Part shown: in pieces, positions 35,511 to 44,486 of the stretch
Position numbering within the stretch: position 1 is the stretch's first letter
Layout of the letters: each line of letters opens with the position of its first letter
From: Pseudomonas hamedanensis
Lineage (GTDB): Bacteria; Pseudomonadota; Gammaproteobacteria; Pseudomonadales; Pseudomonadaceae
Direction of reading: 5' to 3'
NCBI RefSeq assembly: GCF_014268595.2
Contig: NZ_CP077091.1
Span: forward strand, 2,006,501-2,070,500
DNA: 64,000 nt
Program-made: the position numbers and the translations under genes
Notes under the pieces: model-generated
What the model saw: the letters and a program-made list of their open reading frames with translations, nothing else
Database searches by the model: none
Told to the model about the DNA's origin: nothing

Positions 35511-35593
35511 GTAACCAACGGCGGTTGCCCCACCTACGACAAAGACGTCGCTCACCCCGTTCGCCCCCCGGCGAATCAGGTAGCGGCGTTTTT
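35511..35593 (+). promoter_or_regulatory. ANTAR (NasT)-responsive leader with terminator, narK-type gene
   Basis: Hairpin 1: AACC-AACGGC-GGTT (35513-35526). Hairpin 2: CGAC-AAAGAC-GTCG (35537-35550). Both hexaloops have A at position 1 and G at position 4, the ANTAR signature. Terminator: ACGTCGCT (35545-35552) pairs with AGCGGCGT (35582-35589), with an inner TTCGCC/GGCGAA stem, followed by TTTTT. The 3' arm of hairpin 2 overlaps the 5' arm of the terminator, so the two are mutually exclusive, as the antitermination model requires. Confidence 0.85.
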
Positions 35594-35692
35594 GCGTTTT
35601 GGCCCCACAGACCGGGGCCGGTGGTGCGGCCGTGCGGCGCTCCACCTGCTGTACATGACTCCTTTCGAGACTCTTTTCAGCCGAGGTGCGCG

Positions 35693-36904
35693 ATGAATTC
35701 AAGCTTCTGGAAATCCGGCCATACCCCGACCCTGTTCGCGGCCTTCCTGTATTTCGACCTGAGCTTCATGGTCTGGTACCTGCTCGGCCCGCTGGCGGTG
35801 CAGATTGCCGCCGATTTGCACCTGACCACGCAACAGCGCGGCCTCGTCGTCGCCACGCCGATCCTGGCCGGTGCGGTGTTGCGCTTCGCCATGGGCATGC
35901 TGGCCGATCGCTTGTCGCCGAAGACGGCCGGACTGATCGGCCAGGTCATCGTCATTTGCGCGCTGTTCGGCGCGTGGAAGCTCGGCATCCACAGTTATGA
36001 ACAGGCGCTGATCCTCGGTCTGTTCCTCGGCATGGCCGGCGCCTCGTTCGCCGTAGCCCTGCCGCTGGCCTCGCAGTGGTATCCGCCAGAACATCAGGGC
36101 AAAGCCATGGGCATTGCCGGTGCGGGCAACTCCGGCACCGTGTTCGCCGCCCTGCTCGCCCCGGTGATTGCCGCCGCGTTCGGCTGGAGCAACGTGTTCG
36201 GTTTCGCTCTGATCCCGCTGATCCTGACCTTGGTGCTATTTGCGTGGCTGGCGAAAAACGCCCCACAGCGGCCAAAACCGAAAGCCATGGCCGACTACTT
36301 CAAGGCCCTTGGCGATCGCGACAGCTGGTGGTTCATGTTTTTCTACAGCGTAACCTTCGGCGGTTTCATCGGTCTGGCCAGCGCCCTGCCCGGCTACTTC
36401 AACGACCAATACGGCCTGAGCCCGGTGACCGCCGGCTACTACACCGCGGCCTGCGTGTTCGGCGGCAGCCTGATGCGGCCGCTGGGTGGCGCACTGGCGG
36501 ATCGCTTCGGCGGCATTCGCACGCTGCTGGCGATGTACACCGTGGCGGCCATCTGCATCGCGGCCGTGGGCTTCAACCTGCCAAGTTCCTACGCGGCGCT
36601 GGCACTGTTCGTCTGCACCATGCTCGGTCTCGGCGCCGGTAATGGCGCGGTGTTCCAGTTGGTGCCCCAGCGCTTTCGTCTGGAAATCGGCGTGATGACC
36701 GGGCTGATCGGCATGGCCGGCGGGATCGGTGGTTTCGCCTTGGCCGCCGGCATGGGCGCGATCAAGCAAAGCACCGGCAGTTACCAGCTTGCCCTGTGGT
36801 TGTTCGCCAGCCTGGGCATCCTCGCCTGGTTTGGTCTGCACGGGGTGAAACGCCGCTGGAGAACCACCTGGGGTTCGGCGGCCGTCACGGCGGCACGGGT
36901 CTGA
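35693..36904 (+). CDS. narK: Nitrate/nitrite transporter, NarK/NasA-type MFS protein
   Basis: The 403-residue major facilitator protein has about 12 membrane segments. Nitrate signature motifs of the NNP family are visible: GMAGASFAVALPLASQWYPPEHQGKAMGIAGAGNSG and GLGAGNGAVFQLVPQRFRLEIGVMTGLIGMAGGIGG. It imports nitrate for assimilation. The start at 35693 has GAGGT about 7 nt upstream; the frame extending upstream covers the leader hairpins and is not translated protein. Its stop overlaps the ribosome-binding site of the kinase gene 7 bp downstream, so both are cotranscribed. The symbol narK is used in the broad sense; it could equally be called nasA in other genomes. Confidence 0.92.
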   Translation: MNSSFWKSGHTPTLFAAFLYFDLSFMVWYLLGPLAVQIAADLHLTTQQRGLVVATPILAGAVLRFAMGMLADRLSPKTAGLIGQVIVICALFGAWKLGIHSYEQALILGLFLGMAGASFAVALPLASQWYPPEHQGKAMGIAGAGNSGTVFAALLAPVIAAAFGWSNVFGFALIPLILTLVLFAWLAKNAPQRPKPKAMADYFKALGDRDSWWFMFFYSVTFGGFIGLASALPGYFNDQYGLSPVTAGYYTAACVFGGSLMRPLGGALADRFGGIRTLLAMYTVAAICIAAVGFNLPSSYAALALFVCTMLGLGAGNGAVFQLVPQRFRLEIGVMTGLIGMAGGIGGFALAAGMGAIKQSTGSYQLALWLFASLGILAWFGLHGVKRRWRTTWGSAAVTAARV

Positions 36905-36911
36905 GGCTTCA

Positions 36912-38582
36912 ATGGCCCTGCAATTGAGCTTTGCCGAAGCCAGCGCCACCGGCCCGCGTGCGGAAAACCAGGACGCTTTGCGTTCGGTGACACCGGCGCC
37001 GGCGCTGGCCGCGAGCAAGGGTTATCTGTTCGCCATTGCCGATGGCGTCAGTCAATGTGCCGATGGCGGCCTCGCCGCGCGCTCGACCTTGCAGGCCCTG
37101 GCACTGGACTATTACGCCACCCCGGAAACCTGGAGCGTGGCCCAGGCACTGGATCGCCTGTTGCTCGCGCAGAACCGCTGGCTGCAGGCCAATGGCGGTG
37201 GGCAGCCGCTGCTCACCACCGTCAGCGCGCTCGTCATGCGTGGCCGGCGGTTCACCCTCGCCCATGTCGGCGACTGCCGGGTCTATCGCTGGCACGCCGA
37301 CAGCCTGCAACGGATCTCCGAGGATCACGTCTGGGAGCAACCGGGCATGCAGCATGTGCTCAAACGGGCGCTGGGGCTGGATCAACATCTGGTGCTGGAC
37401 TTTCTCGACGGCGAGCTGCGTGACGGCGAGCGTTTTGTGCTGCTGAGCGACGGAGTGTGGTCGACCCTGGGCGATACCGCGATCGCCGCGATCTTGCGCG
37501 ATCAGCCCGATCTGCACAGCGCCGCCCGCACCTTGATCAACGCCGCGCATCTGGCCGGAAGTCAGGACAATGCCAGTGCCTTGCTCGTTCGGGTCGATCA
37601 TGTCGGCGAGGCGAACCTTGGCGATGCGCTGATTCATTTGCAGCAATGGCCCTTGCCGCCAGCGCTGAAACCCGGCCAGGCTTTTGAAGGCTGGCAAGTG
37701 CAGGGCATTGCCGCGCAGAGTCAGCAATCGCTGTTGTATCGGGTCACGGACGGACAGGGCCTGCCATGGCTGCTGAAAACCCTGCCCTCGCGTTCAAGCG
37801 CTGATGCTCAGGCCGGGCAAGCGCTGCTGTCTGAGGAATGGTTTCTCAAACGCGTGGCCGGCCGCCATTTTCCTGAAGTCCATGCCTGCCATCAGCGTCA
37901 GCATTTGTACTACGTGATGCGTGAATATTCCGGCATGACTCTGGCGCAGCGCTTCCAGCAGAGCGGCCCGTTGCCGATGGCGCAGTGGCAGGACATCGCC
38001 GAACGGCTGTTACGTGCGGTCGGGTTGCTGCATCGGCGGCAGATTTTTCATCGCGATATCAAACCGGAAAACCTGTTATTGGCCGATGACGGCGAGCTGC
38101 GGGTGCTGGATTTCGGCCTGGCGTATTGCCCGGGGTTGTCCGAAGACACGCCGTCAACGCTGCCGGGAACGCCAAGCTTTATCGCCCCGGAAGCGTTTCG
38201 CGGGGATCCGCCGAGTGCACAACAGGATTTGTATGCGGTCGGCATCACCCTCTATTACCTGCTGACCGGGCACTTTCCCTACGGTGAGATCGAAGCGTTC
38301 CAGCGCCCCCGATTTGGCGTGCCTGTCAGCGCCAGTCGCTATCGGCCGGACTTGCCGGAATGGCTGGCGCAGAGTCTTGAGCGCGGCGTGGCCGCTGACC
38401 CGCAACAACGGTTCGAAACGGCCGAAGAGTGGTTGCTGGAGCTGGAACAGGGCGAGCGGCGCAGTTTGAGTGTCAGGCCCCGGCCTTTATTGGAGCGGGA
38501 GCCGTTGAAGGTCTGGCGGACCATGGCGTTGGTGGCCTTGCTTGGGAATGTGCTGCTGCTCGTGTTGTTGTTTCACAGCTGA
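36912..38582 (+). CDS. Fused PP2C-type phosphatase and Ser/Thr protein kinase
   Basis: The 556-residue protein combines two opposing activities. The PP2C domain (about residues 5-235) has RAENQDA, ADGVSQCADGG, VGDCRVYR, LLSDGVW and GSQDNAS, all metal-binding motifs intact. The kinase domain (about 255-520) has a candidate lysine in WLLKTL, HRDIKPENLL, DFGLAYC and an APEAF segment, so it looks active. A C-terminal membrane segment (about 532-553) anchors it to the inner membrane. It lies between narK and nirB, a position conserved in P. aeruginosa, which suggests phosphorylation control in nitrate assimilation; its target is unknown. Confidence 0.92.
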   Translation: MALQLSFAEASATGPRAENQDALRSVTPAPALAASKGYLFAIADGVSQCADGGLAARSTLQALALDYYATPETWSVAQALDRLLLAQNRWLQANGGGQPLLTTVSALVMRGRRFTLAHVGDCRVYRWHADSLQRISEDHVWEQPGMQHVLKRALGLDQHLVLDFLDGELRDGERFVLLSDGVWSTLGDTAIAAILRDQPDLHSAARTLINAAHLAGSQDNASALLVRVDHVGEANLGDALIHLQQWPLPPALKPGQAFEGWQVQGIAAQSQQSLLYRVTDGQGLPWLLKTLPSRSSADAQAGQALLSEEWFLKRVAGRHFPEVHACHQRQHLYYVMREYSGMTLAQRFQQSGPLPMAQWQDIAERLLRAVGLLHRRQIFHRDIKPENLLLADDGELRVLDFGLAYCPGLSEDTPSTLPGTPSFIAPEAFRGDPPSAQQDLYAVGITLYYLLTGHFPYGEIEAFQRPRFGVPVSASRYRPDLPEWLAQSLERGVAADPQQRFETAEEWLLELEQGERRSLSVRPRPLLEREPLKVWRTMALVALLGNVLLLVLLFHS

Positions 38583-38595
38583 GACCGAAGTGCGG

Positions 38596-38663
38596 CTATC
38601 GCGAGCAGGCTCACTCCTACAATTTGAAATGCGTTCCCCTGTAGGAGTGAGCCTGCTCGCGAT
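38596..38663. repeat. REP-type palindrome, family A (copy 3), opposite order of arms
   Basis: CTATCGCGAGCAGGCTCACTCCTAC is followed after about 20 bp by the complementary GTAGGAGTGAGCCTGCTCGC arm, so the arms face the other way from most copies. It sits between the kinase gene and the nirB promoter. Confidence 0.83.
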
Positions 38664-38790
38664 GAGGCCAGGCCTGACACCACAGATCTTCAGGAATTAA
38701 CGCGCCACGAACGAGCAACACGCCTCGATTCGGTGCAAAAAAACCACCCACCCCATCCCCAATCCCCAATAAACCCGCCCCCATCCAAGT

Positions 38791-38806
38791 TGGCACAACC
38801 ACTGCA
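38791..38806 (+). promoter_or_regulatory. Sigma54-type promoter of nirB-nirD-nasA-cobA
   Basis: TGGCAC (38791-38796), AACCA, CTGCA (38802-38806), one base from the consensus. Start expected near 38817. A GGTGCA half-site upstream (about 38736) could be part of an NtrC site. Confidence 0.7.
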
Positions 38807-38848
38807 TTACTCTTCTCACCATACATAAAAGCCCAACCTTCAACGATG

Positions 38849-38923
38849 AAGGCTGCGCTTCCCGAGAGAACGGGACCAGGACAAAGGCGTCCTCGCTAGG
38901 CAACTAGCGGGACGCCTTTTTTT
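38849..38923 (+). promoter_or_regulatory. ANTAR (NasT)-responsive leader with terminator, nirB operon
   Basis: Hairpin 1: GAAG-GCTGCG-CTTC (38849-38862). Hairpin 2: CCCG-AGAGAA-CGGG (38862-38875), with A1 and G4 in the hexaloop; hairpin 1 has G at position 1. Terminator: GGCGTCC (38886-38892) pairs with GGACGCC (38910-38916) around CGCTAG/CTAGCG, followed by seven T residues. The equivalent nirB leader in P. aeruginosa is known as NalA and is controlled by NasT antitermination. Confidence 0.85.
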
Positions 38924-38994
38924 GTTGGCGCAAAATTTGTCGAGCAAGGCCCGACGGCCCACCAGAGGCCAGCCGCAGCTCCCCGGAGAACCTG

Positions 38995-41448
38995 ATGAAA
39001 AAACTCAAACTGGTGATGATCGGCAATGGCATGGCCGGGGTCCGCACCCTGGAAGAATTGCTCAAGCTGAGCGACGAGCTCTATGACATCACGGTCTTCG
39101 GTGCCGAACCGCACACCAACTACAACCGCATCCTGCTATCGCCGGTGCTGGCCGGCGAGCAAACCTTCGAAGAGATCGTGCTCAACGACCTCGACTGGTA
39201 CCTGGAAAACAACATCAAGTTGCTGCTCAACCGCAAAGTGGTGGAGATCGACCGGGTCAAGCGCCGGGTGATCGCCGAGGACGGCACCGAAGCCGAATAC
39301 GACCGGCTGCTGATCGCCACTGGCTCGACGCCGTTCATCCTGCCGATCCCCGGCAACACCTTGCAGGGTGTAATCGGATACCGCGACATCGCCGACACCC
39401 AGGCAATGATCGACACCGCGAAAACCCATAAACATGCCGTGGTTATCGGCGGCGGCCTGCTCGGCCTTGAAGCGGCCAACGGCCTGATGCTGCGCGGCAT
39501 GCACGTCACGGTCGTGCACCTCGGCGAGTGGCTGCTCGAGCGTCAGCTGGACAAAACCAGCGGCCAGTTGCTGCAAAGCGCACTCGAGTCCCGCGGCCTG
39601 CACTTTCGCCTGTGCGAACAGACCCAGGCCCTGCACGACGCCGGCAACGGCCGGGTCGGCTCGGTGCAATTCAAGAACGGCGACATCATTCCTGCCGACC
39701 TGGTGGTGATGGCGGCCGGTATCCGCCCCAACACCGAACTCGCGGAAAAGGCCGGCATCCCGTGCAATCGCGGCATTCTGGTCAACGACACCCTGCAAAC
39801 CTACGACCCGCGCATCTACGCGATCGGCGAGTGCGCCAGCCATCGCGGCATCGCCTATGGCCTGGTCGCACCGCTGTTCGAACAGGCCAAGGTTTGCGCC
39901 AACCACCTCGCCCAGCTTGGCTTCGCCCGTTATCAGGGGTCGGTGACCTCGACCAAGCTGAAAGTCACCGGCATCGATCTGTTTTCTGCCGGCGATTTCA
40001 TGGGCGGTGAAGGCACCGAGACCATCACCCTCTCCGACCCGATCGGCGGCGTGTACAAAAAACTGGTGATCAAGGATGACGTGCTGGTCGGCGCCTGTCT
40101 GTACGGCGATACGGCAGATGGCGGTTGGTATTTCCGCCAGATTCGTGAGAACCACGCCATCGGCGAGATCCGCGATCATTTGATGTTTGGTGAAAACGCC
40201 TTGGGTGACGTAGGACATCAGGGCCAGGACAAAGCCATGGTCATGGCCGACAGCGCCGAAGTCTGCGGCTGCAACGGCGTGTGCAAAGGCACCATCGTCA
40301 AAGCGATTCAGGAACACGGCCTGTTCAGCGTTGACGAAGTGAAAAAACACACCAAGGCCGCCAGCTCCTGCGGTTCCTGCGCCGGGCTGGTCGAGCAGAT
40401 CCTGATCAACACCGTGGGCGGCGCGGCTGACGTCAAACCGAAAAGCGAAAAAGCCATCTGCGGTTGCAGCGACCTCAACCACGGGCAAATCCGCCAGGCC
40501 ATCCGCGAACAGCACCTGCTGACCATCGCCGGCACCATGGGCTACCTCAACTGGCGCACGCCGAATGGCTGTGCGACGTGCCGCCCGGCTCTCAACTATT
40601 ACCTGATTTCCACCTGGCCGGGCGAGGCCAAGGACGACCCGCAATCGCGCCTGATCAACGAACGCGCCCACGCCAACATCCAGAAGGACGGCACGTACTC
40701 GGTAGTGCCACGCATGTGGGGCGGCGTGACCAATCCATCGGAATTGCGCCGGATTGCCGACGTGGCGGACAAGTACAACGTGCCGATGGTCAAGGTCACC
40801 GGCGGGCAGCGCATCGATTTGCTGGGGATCAAAAAGCAAGACTTGCCGGGTGTCTGGAAAGACCTCGACATGCCGTCCGGCCACGCCTACGGCAAATCCA
40901 TCCGCACGGTAAAAACCTGCGTTGGCAGCGAGTTCTGCCGCTTCGGCACGCAGAACTCGACGCAACTGGGCATCGACCTTGAGCATGACTTGTTCAACAT
41001 GTGGTCGCCGCACAAAGTGAAGCTTGCAGTGTCCGGTTGCCCGCGCAACTGCTCGGAAGCGGGCATCAAGGATGTGGGAATTATCGGCGTCGACTCTGGC
41101 TGGGAGATGTACATCGGCGGTAACGGCGGGATTAAGACCGAAGTCGCCGAGTTCTTCGTCAAGCTGAAAACCGCCGAGGAGGTTCGCGAATACAACGGCG
41201 CTTTCCTGCAGCTGTACCGCGAAGAAGCCTTCTATCTGGAGCGCACCGTGCACTACCTGCAACGGGTTGGCATGGAGCACATCAAGAAGAACGTGCTGGA
41301 GGACGCCGAGCGGCGCAAAGCCTTGAACGAGCGCCTGCAATTCTCCCTGTCATTCGAGCAGGACCCGTGGAAAGAACGTCTGGCGCAGCCGCAACTGAAA
41401 AAAGAATTCGACGTGATCCCTGTGAAAAATCTGGAGGTGCCGGCATGA
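38995..41448 (+). CDS. nirB: Assimilatory NADH-nitrite reductase large subunit
   Basis: The 817-residue cytoplasmic enzyme reduces nitrite to ammonia. Order: an FAD/NADH oxidoreductase domain (GNGMAGVRTLE at 11-21; GGGLLGLEAANGL for NADH), two BFD-type [2Fe-2S] segments (CGCNGVCKGTI...CGSCAGLVEQ and CGCSDL...CATCRPALN), a ferredoxin-like half domain, and the siroheme/[4Fe-4S] domain with TCVGSEFCRFG and CPRNCSEAG. All cluster cysteines are present. The start follows an AGAACC region, with a CCGGAG 8 nt upstream. It is coupled to nirD by ATGA overlap. Siroheme depends on CobA, encoded at the end of the operon. Confidence 0.96.
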   Translation: MKKLKLVMIGNGMAGVRTLEELLKLSDELYDITVFGAEPHTNYNRILLSPVLAGEQTFEEIVLNDLDWYLENNIKLLLNRKVVEIDRVKRRVIAEDGTEAEYDRLLIATGSTPFILPIPGNTLQGVIGYRDIADTQAMIDTAKTHKHAVVIGGGLLGLEAANGLMLRGMHVTVVHLGEWLLERQLDKTSGQLLQSALESRGLHFRLCEQTQALHDAGNGRVGSVQFKNGDIIPADLVVMAAGIRPNTELAEKAGIPCNRGILVNDTLQTYDPRIYAIGECASHRGIAYGLVAPLFEQAKVCANHLAQLGFARYQGSVTSTKLKVTGIDLFSAGDFMGGEGTETITLSDPIGGVYKKLVIKDDVLVGACLYGDTADGGWYFRQIRENHAIGEIRDHLMFGENALGDVGHQGQDKAMVMADSAEVCGCNGVCKGTIVKAIQEHGLFSVDEVKKHTKAASSCGSCAGLVEQILINTVGGAADVKPKSEKAICGCSDLNHGQIRQAIREQHLLTIAGTMGYLNWRTPNGCATCRPALNYYLISTWPGEAKDDPQSRLINERAHANIQKDGTYSVVPRMWGGVTNPSELRRIADVADKYNVPMVKVTGGQRIDLLGIKKQDLPGVWKDLDMPSGHAYGKSIRTVKTCVGSEFCRFGTQNSTQLGIDLEHDLFNMWSPHKVKLAVSGCPRNCSEAGIKDVGIIGVDSGWEMYIGGNGGIKTEVAEFFVKLKTAEEVREYNGAFLQLYREEAFYLERTVHYLQRVGMEHIKKNVLEDAERRKALNERLQFSLSFEQDPWKERLAQPQLKKEFDVIPVKNLEVPA

Positions 41449-41762
41449 ACTGGCTCGATATCTGTGCCCTGGAAGAGATCAATGCCCTCGGTTCGCGGAT
41501 CATCGCCGGCCCCAAAGGCGACATCGCGATTTTTCGTACAAGCGACGACGAGGTTTTCGCCCTCGACGACCGCTGCCCACATAAGGGCGGGCCGCTGTCC
41601 CAAGGCCTGATCTACGGCAAGCGTGTGGCCTGCCCGCTGCACAATTGGCAGATCGACCTGGAGTCGGGCGAAGCCCAGGCGCCGGATGTCGGTTGCGCCC
41701 ATCACCATCCGGCACGGGTTGAGAACGGCCGGGTGCAATTGGCCCTGCGGGACGCCATCTGA
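41445..41762 (+). CDS. nirD: Nitrite reductase small subunit (Rieske-type)
   Basis: The 105-residue protein has a Rieske-like fold with CPHKGGPLSQGL and CPLHNWQIDLESGEA, so it keeps the C-x-H...C-x2-H ligand set, unlike some NirD proteins that have lost the ligands. It works with NirB. Its ATG overlaps the nirB TGA and its TGA overlaps the nasA ATG, so the three genes are translationally coupled. Confidence 0.94.
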   Translation: MNWLDICALEEINALGSRIIAGPKGDIAIFRTSDDEVFALDDRCPHKGGPLSQGLIYGKRVACPLHNWQIDLESGEAQAPDVGCAHHHPARVENGRVQLALRDAI

Positions 41763-44473
41763 TGAACCGCCAGACGACCGCCTCGACCTGCTGTTACTGC
41801 GGAGTCGGCTGCGGCGTGCTGATCGAGCATGACGGCGAGCGCATCCTCGGCGTCAGCGGCGATCCGGCGCACCCGGCCAACTTCGGCAAACTGTGCAGCA
41901 AAGGCTCGACGCTGCACTTGACCGGCGACCTCGCCGCCCGTGCCTTGTACCCGGAACTGCGTCTGGGCAAAGGCCTGGCGCGCAGCCGCACTGACTGGGA
42001 CACCGCGCTGGAGCACACCGCCAATGTGTTCGCCGCGACCATCGCCGAACACGGCCCGGACAGCGTGGCGTTCTATATCTCCGGGCAATTGCTCACCGAG
42101 GACTACTACGCCTTCAACAAGCTTGCGCGGGCATTGGTTGGCACCAACAACATCGACAGCAACTCGCGGCTGTGCATGTCTTCAGCGGTGGTTGGCTACA
42201 AGCGCAGCCTCGGCGCCGATGCACCACCGTGCAGCTACGAGGATCTGGAACTCAGTGACTGCGTGATGATCGTCGGCAGTAACATGGCCTACGCCCACCC
42301 GGTACTCTTTCGCCGGCTGGAAGAAGCAAAATCCCGCCGTCCGCAGATGAAAGTCATCGTTATCGACCCTCGTCGTACCGACACCTGCGATCTGGCTGAC
42401 CTGCATCTGGCGATTCTTCCGGGCACTGATGTCGCTTTGTTCCATGGGATTTTGCACCTGCTGCTGTGGGAAGACTGGGTCGATCGCGATTTCATCAGCG
42501 CGCATACCGAAGGCCTCGCCGCGCTGAAAACGCTGGTCCGCGATTACACCCCGCAGATGGTTTCGCAACTGTGCGGCATCAGCATCGAGCAGTTGCAGCA
42601 ATGCGCGGAATGGGTCGGCACGTCGCCAAGCTTTCTGTCGCTGTGGTGCATGGGCCTGAACCAGTCCACGGCTGGCAGCGCGAAAAACAGCGCACTGATC
42701 AATCTGCATTTGGCTACCGGGCAAATCGGTCGTCCTGGTGCAGGACCTTTCTCGCTGACCGGTCAGCCGAACGCCATGGGTGGGCGGGAAACCGGTAGTT
42801 TGTCGAACTTGCTGCCCGGCCATCGTGACGCCGCAAACCCTGAGCACCGCGCCGAGGTGGCGGAGTATTGGGGCGTAGAAAGCTTGCCGGAAGCGCCTGG
42901 CCTGAGTGCCATCGAATTGTTCGAGCAGGTGCGCAGCGGCAAGATCAAGGCGCTGTGGATTGCCTGTACCAACCCCGCACAGTCAATGCCGGATCAAAGC
43001 GCAGTACGCACAGCGCTTGAAGCCTGCCCGTTTGTGGTGTTGCAGGAAGCTTTTCGCACCACCGAAACCGCTGCGTTTGCCGACCTGCTCTTGCCCGCCG
43101 CCAGTTGGGGCGAGAAGGAAGGCTCGGTGACCAATTCCGAGCGACGCATTTCCCACGTACGCAAAGCCGTTGTCGCTCCGGGCGAAGCACGGCCGGACTG
43201 GGCGATCACGGTAGATTTCGCACAGCGTCTGGAGAAACGTCTGCGGCCGCTGCACGCGAGCCTGTTCAGCTTCGATCAGCCTTCGCAGTTGTTCGATGAA
43301 TTCAAACTGCTGACCCGCGGGCGTGATCTGGATTTGTCCGGGATCAGTCACGCACTGATCGACGAGATCGGGCCGCAGCAGTGGCCCTTCCCGGCTGGCG
43401 CCCGCCAGGGCACGGCGCGCTTGTACAGCGACGGAATTTTTCCTACGAGCAATGGCCGCGCGCAGTTCATTGCCGATCCCTACCGCGCCGCCAAAGAGCA
43501 GCGCGATGCGCGGTTCCCGCTGACCTTGCTCACCGGCCGCCTGCGTGACCAGTGGCACGGCATGAGCCGTACCGGCACCGCCGCGCAATTGTTCGGCCAT
43601 GTCAGCGAAGCGGTCTTGAGCCTGCACCCGGACGAGATGCGCCGGCATCGCTTGCAATCCGGGGATCTGGTCAATTTGAAAAGCCGTCGCGGCGCGGTGA
43701 TTGTCGCGGTTGGCAGCGATGACAGCGTGCGTCCGGGGCAAGCGTTTCTGCCGATGCACTGGGGCGATCGTTTCCTCAAGGGCGGCGTCAACAGCCTGAC
43801 CTTGCCGGCCTTCGATCCGTTGTCCAAACAACCAGAACTCAAGCACAGCGGCGTCCGTCTGGAACCGGTGAGCCTGCCGTGGCAACTGTTTGCCTTGATC
43901 GAGGGCGATGTCCAACGGCACCTGGAGACTCTACGACCGCTCTGTGAGGCATTTTCCTACGTCAGTATCAGCCTTGTAGGACGTGAACGTCCGGCATTGC
44001 TGATACGCGCCGCCAGCACCGTCGCGCCGGATCCACAGCTGCTTGGCGAGATCGATCAGTGCCTGGCGCTGCTTGAGGGCCCGGTTCTGGCCTACGACGA
44101 TCCGCGTCGTGCCATCGGTAAACGCGTGCGTATCGAAAACGGCCGAATCACAGCGATTCGCCTCGCCGGCGAAACCCTTGCGCAACATTGGCTGCAAAGC
44201 CTGTGGCTCGAAGGTCGTGCAGACGAACAACTGCGGCGCTGGCTGCTGGCCCCGATGAGCGCACCACCGGGCGGCGCCGGGGCCATCGCGACTGACAAGA
44301 CGTTGTGCAATTGCGAAAACGTCAGCCTGAACGCAGTCTGCGCGGGCATTCGCCAGGGCATGGACTTGCAGGCCCTGAAAACCAATCTCCGATGCGGTAC
44401 GCAATGCGGTTCCTGCGTGCCGGAAATCAAGCGTCTGCTGGCTGCCGAAACGCGGCCGGTCGCGGTCATTTAA
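41762..44473 (+). CDS. nasA: Assimilatory nitrate reductase, molybdopterin catalytic subunit
   Basis: The 903-residue cytoplasmic enzyme reduces nitrate to nitrite. The N-terminal [4Fe-4S] cysteines are C10, C13, C17 and one in KLCSKG near 44. The molybdopterin oxidoreductase core and the dinucleotide-binding domain (LLTGRLRDQWHGMSRTG) follow. A C-terminal BFD-like [2Fe-2S] domain (CNCENVSLNAV...CGTQCGSCVPEIKRLL) is fused, as in NasA/NasC enzymes that accept electrons from an NADH or ferredoxin partner. There is no Tat signal, in line with assimilation. It overlaps nirD by one base and is followed by cobA 13 bp later. Confidence 0.96.
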   Translation: MNRQTTASTCCYCGVGCGVLIEHDGERILGVSGDPAHPANFGKLCSKGSTLHLTGDLAARALYPELRLGKGLARSRTDWDTALEHTANVFAATIAEHGPDSVAFYISGQLLTEDYYAFNKLARALVGTNNIDSNSRLCMSSAVVGYKRSLGADAPPCSYEDLELSDCVMIVGSNMAYAHPVLFRRLEEAKSRRPQMKVIVIDPRRTDTCDLADLHLAILPGTDVALFHGILHLLLWEDWVDRDFISAHTEGLAALKTLVRDYTPQMVSQLCGISIEQLQQCAEWVGTSPSFLSLWCMGLNQSTAGSAKNSALINLHLATGQIGRPGAGPFSLTGQPNAMGGRETGSLSNLLPGHRDAANPEHRAEVAEYWGVESLPEAPGLSAIELFEQVRSGKIKALWIACTNPAQSMPDQSAVRTALEACPFVVLQEAFRTTETAAFADLLLPAASWGEKEGSVTNSERRISHVRKAVVAPGEARPDWAITVDFAQRLEKRLRPLHASLFSFDQPSQLFDEFKLLTRGRDLDLSGISHALIDEIGPQQWPFPAGARQGTARLYSDGIFPTSNGRAQFIADPYRAAKEQRDARFPLTLLTGRLRDQWHGMSRTGTAAQLFGHVSEAVLSLHPDEMRRHRLQSGDLVNLKSRRGAVIVAVGSDDSVRPGQAFLPMHWGDRFLKGGVNSLTLPAFDPLSKQPELKHSGVRLEPVSLPWQLFALIEGDVQRHLETLRPLCEAFSYVSISLVGRERPALLIRAASTVAPDPQLLGEIDQCLALLEGPVLAYDDPRRAIGKRVRIENGRITAIRLAGETLAQHWLQSLWLEGRADEQLRRWLLAPMSAPPGGAGAIATDKTLCNCENVSLNAVCAGIRQGMDLQALKTNLRCGTQCGSCVPEIKRLLAAETRPVAVI

Positions 44474-44486
44474 TGAGGACAACACC

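Noticed and set aside
35450..35692. N-terminal extension of the nitrate transporter
   Set aside because: This stretch is the promoter and ANTAR leader; the extension is Arg/Pro-rich and the ribosome-binding site is at 35683.
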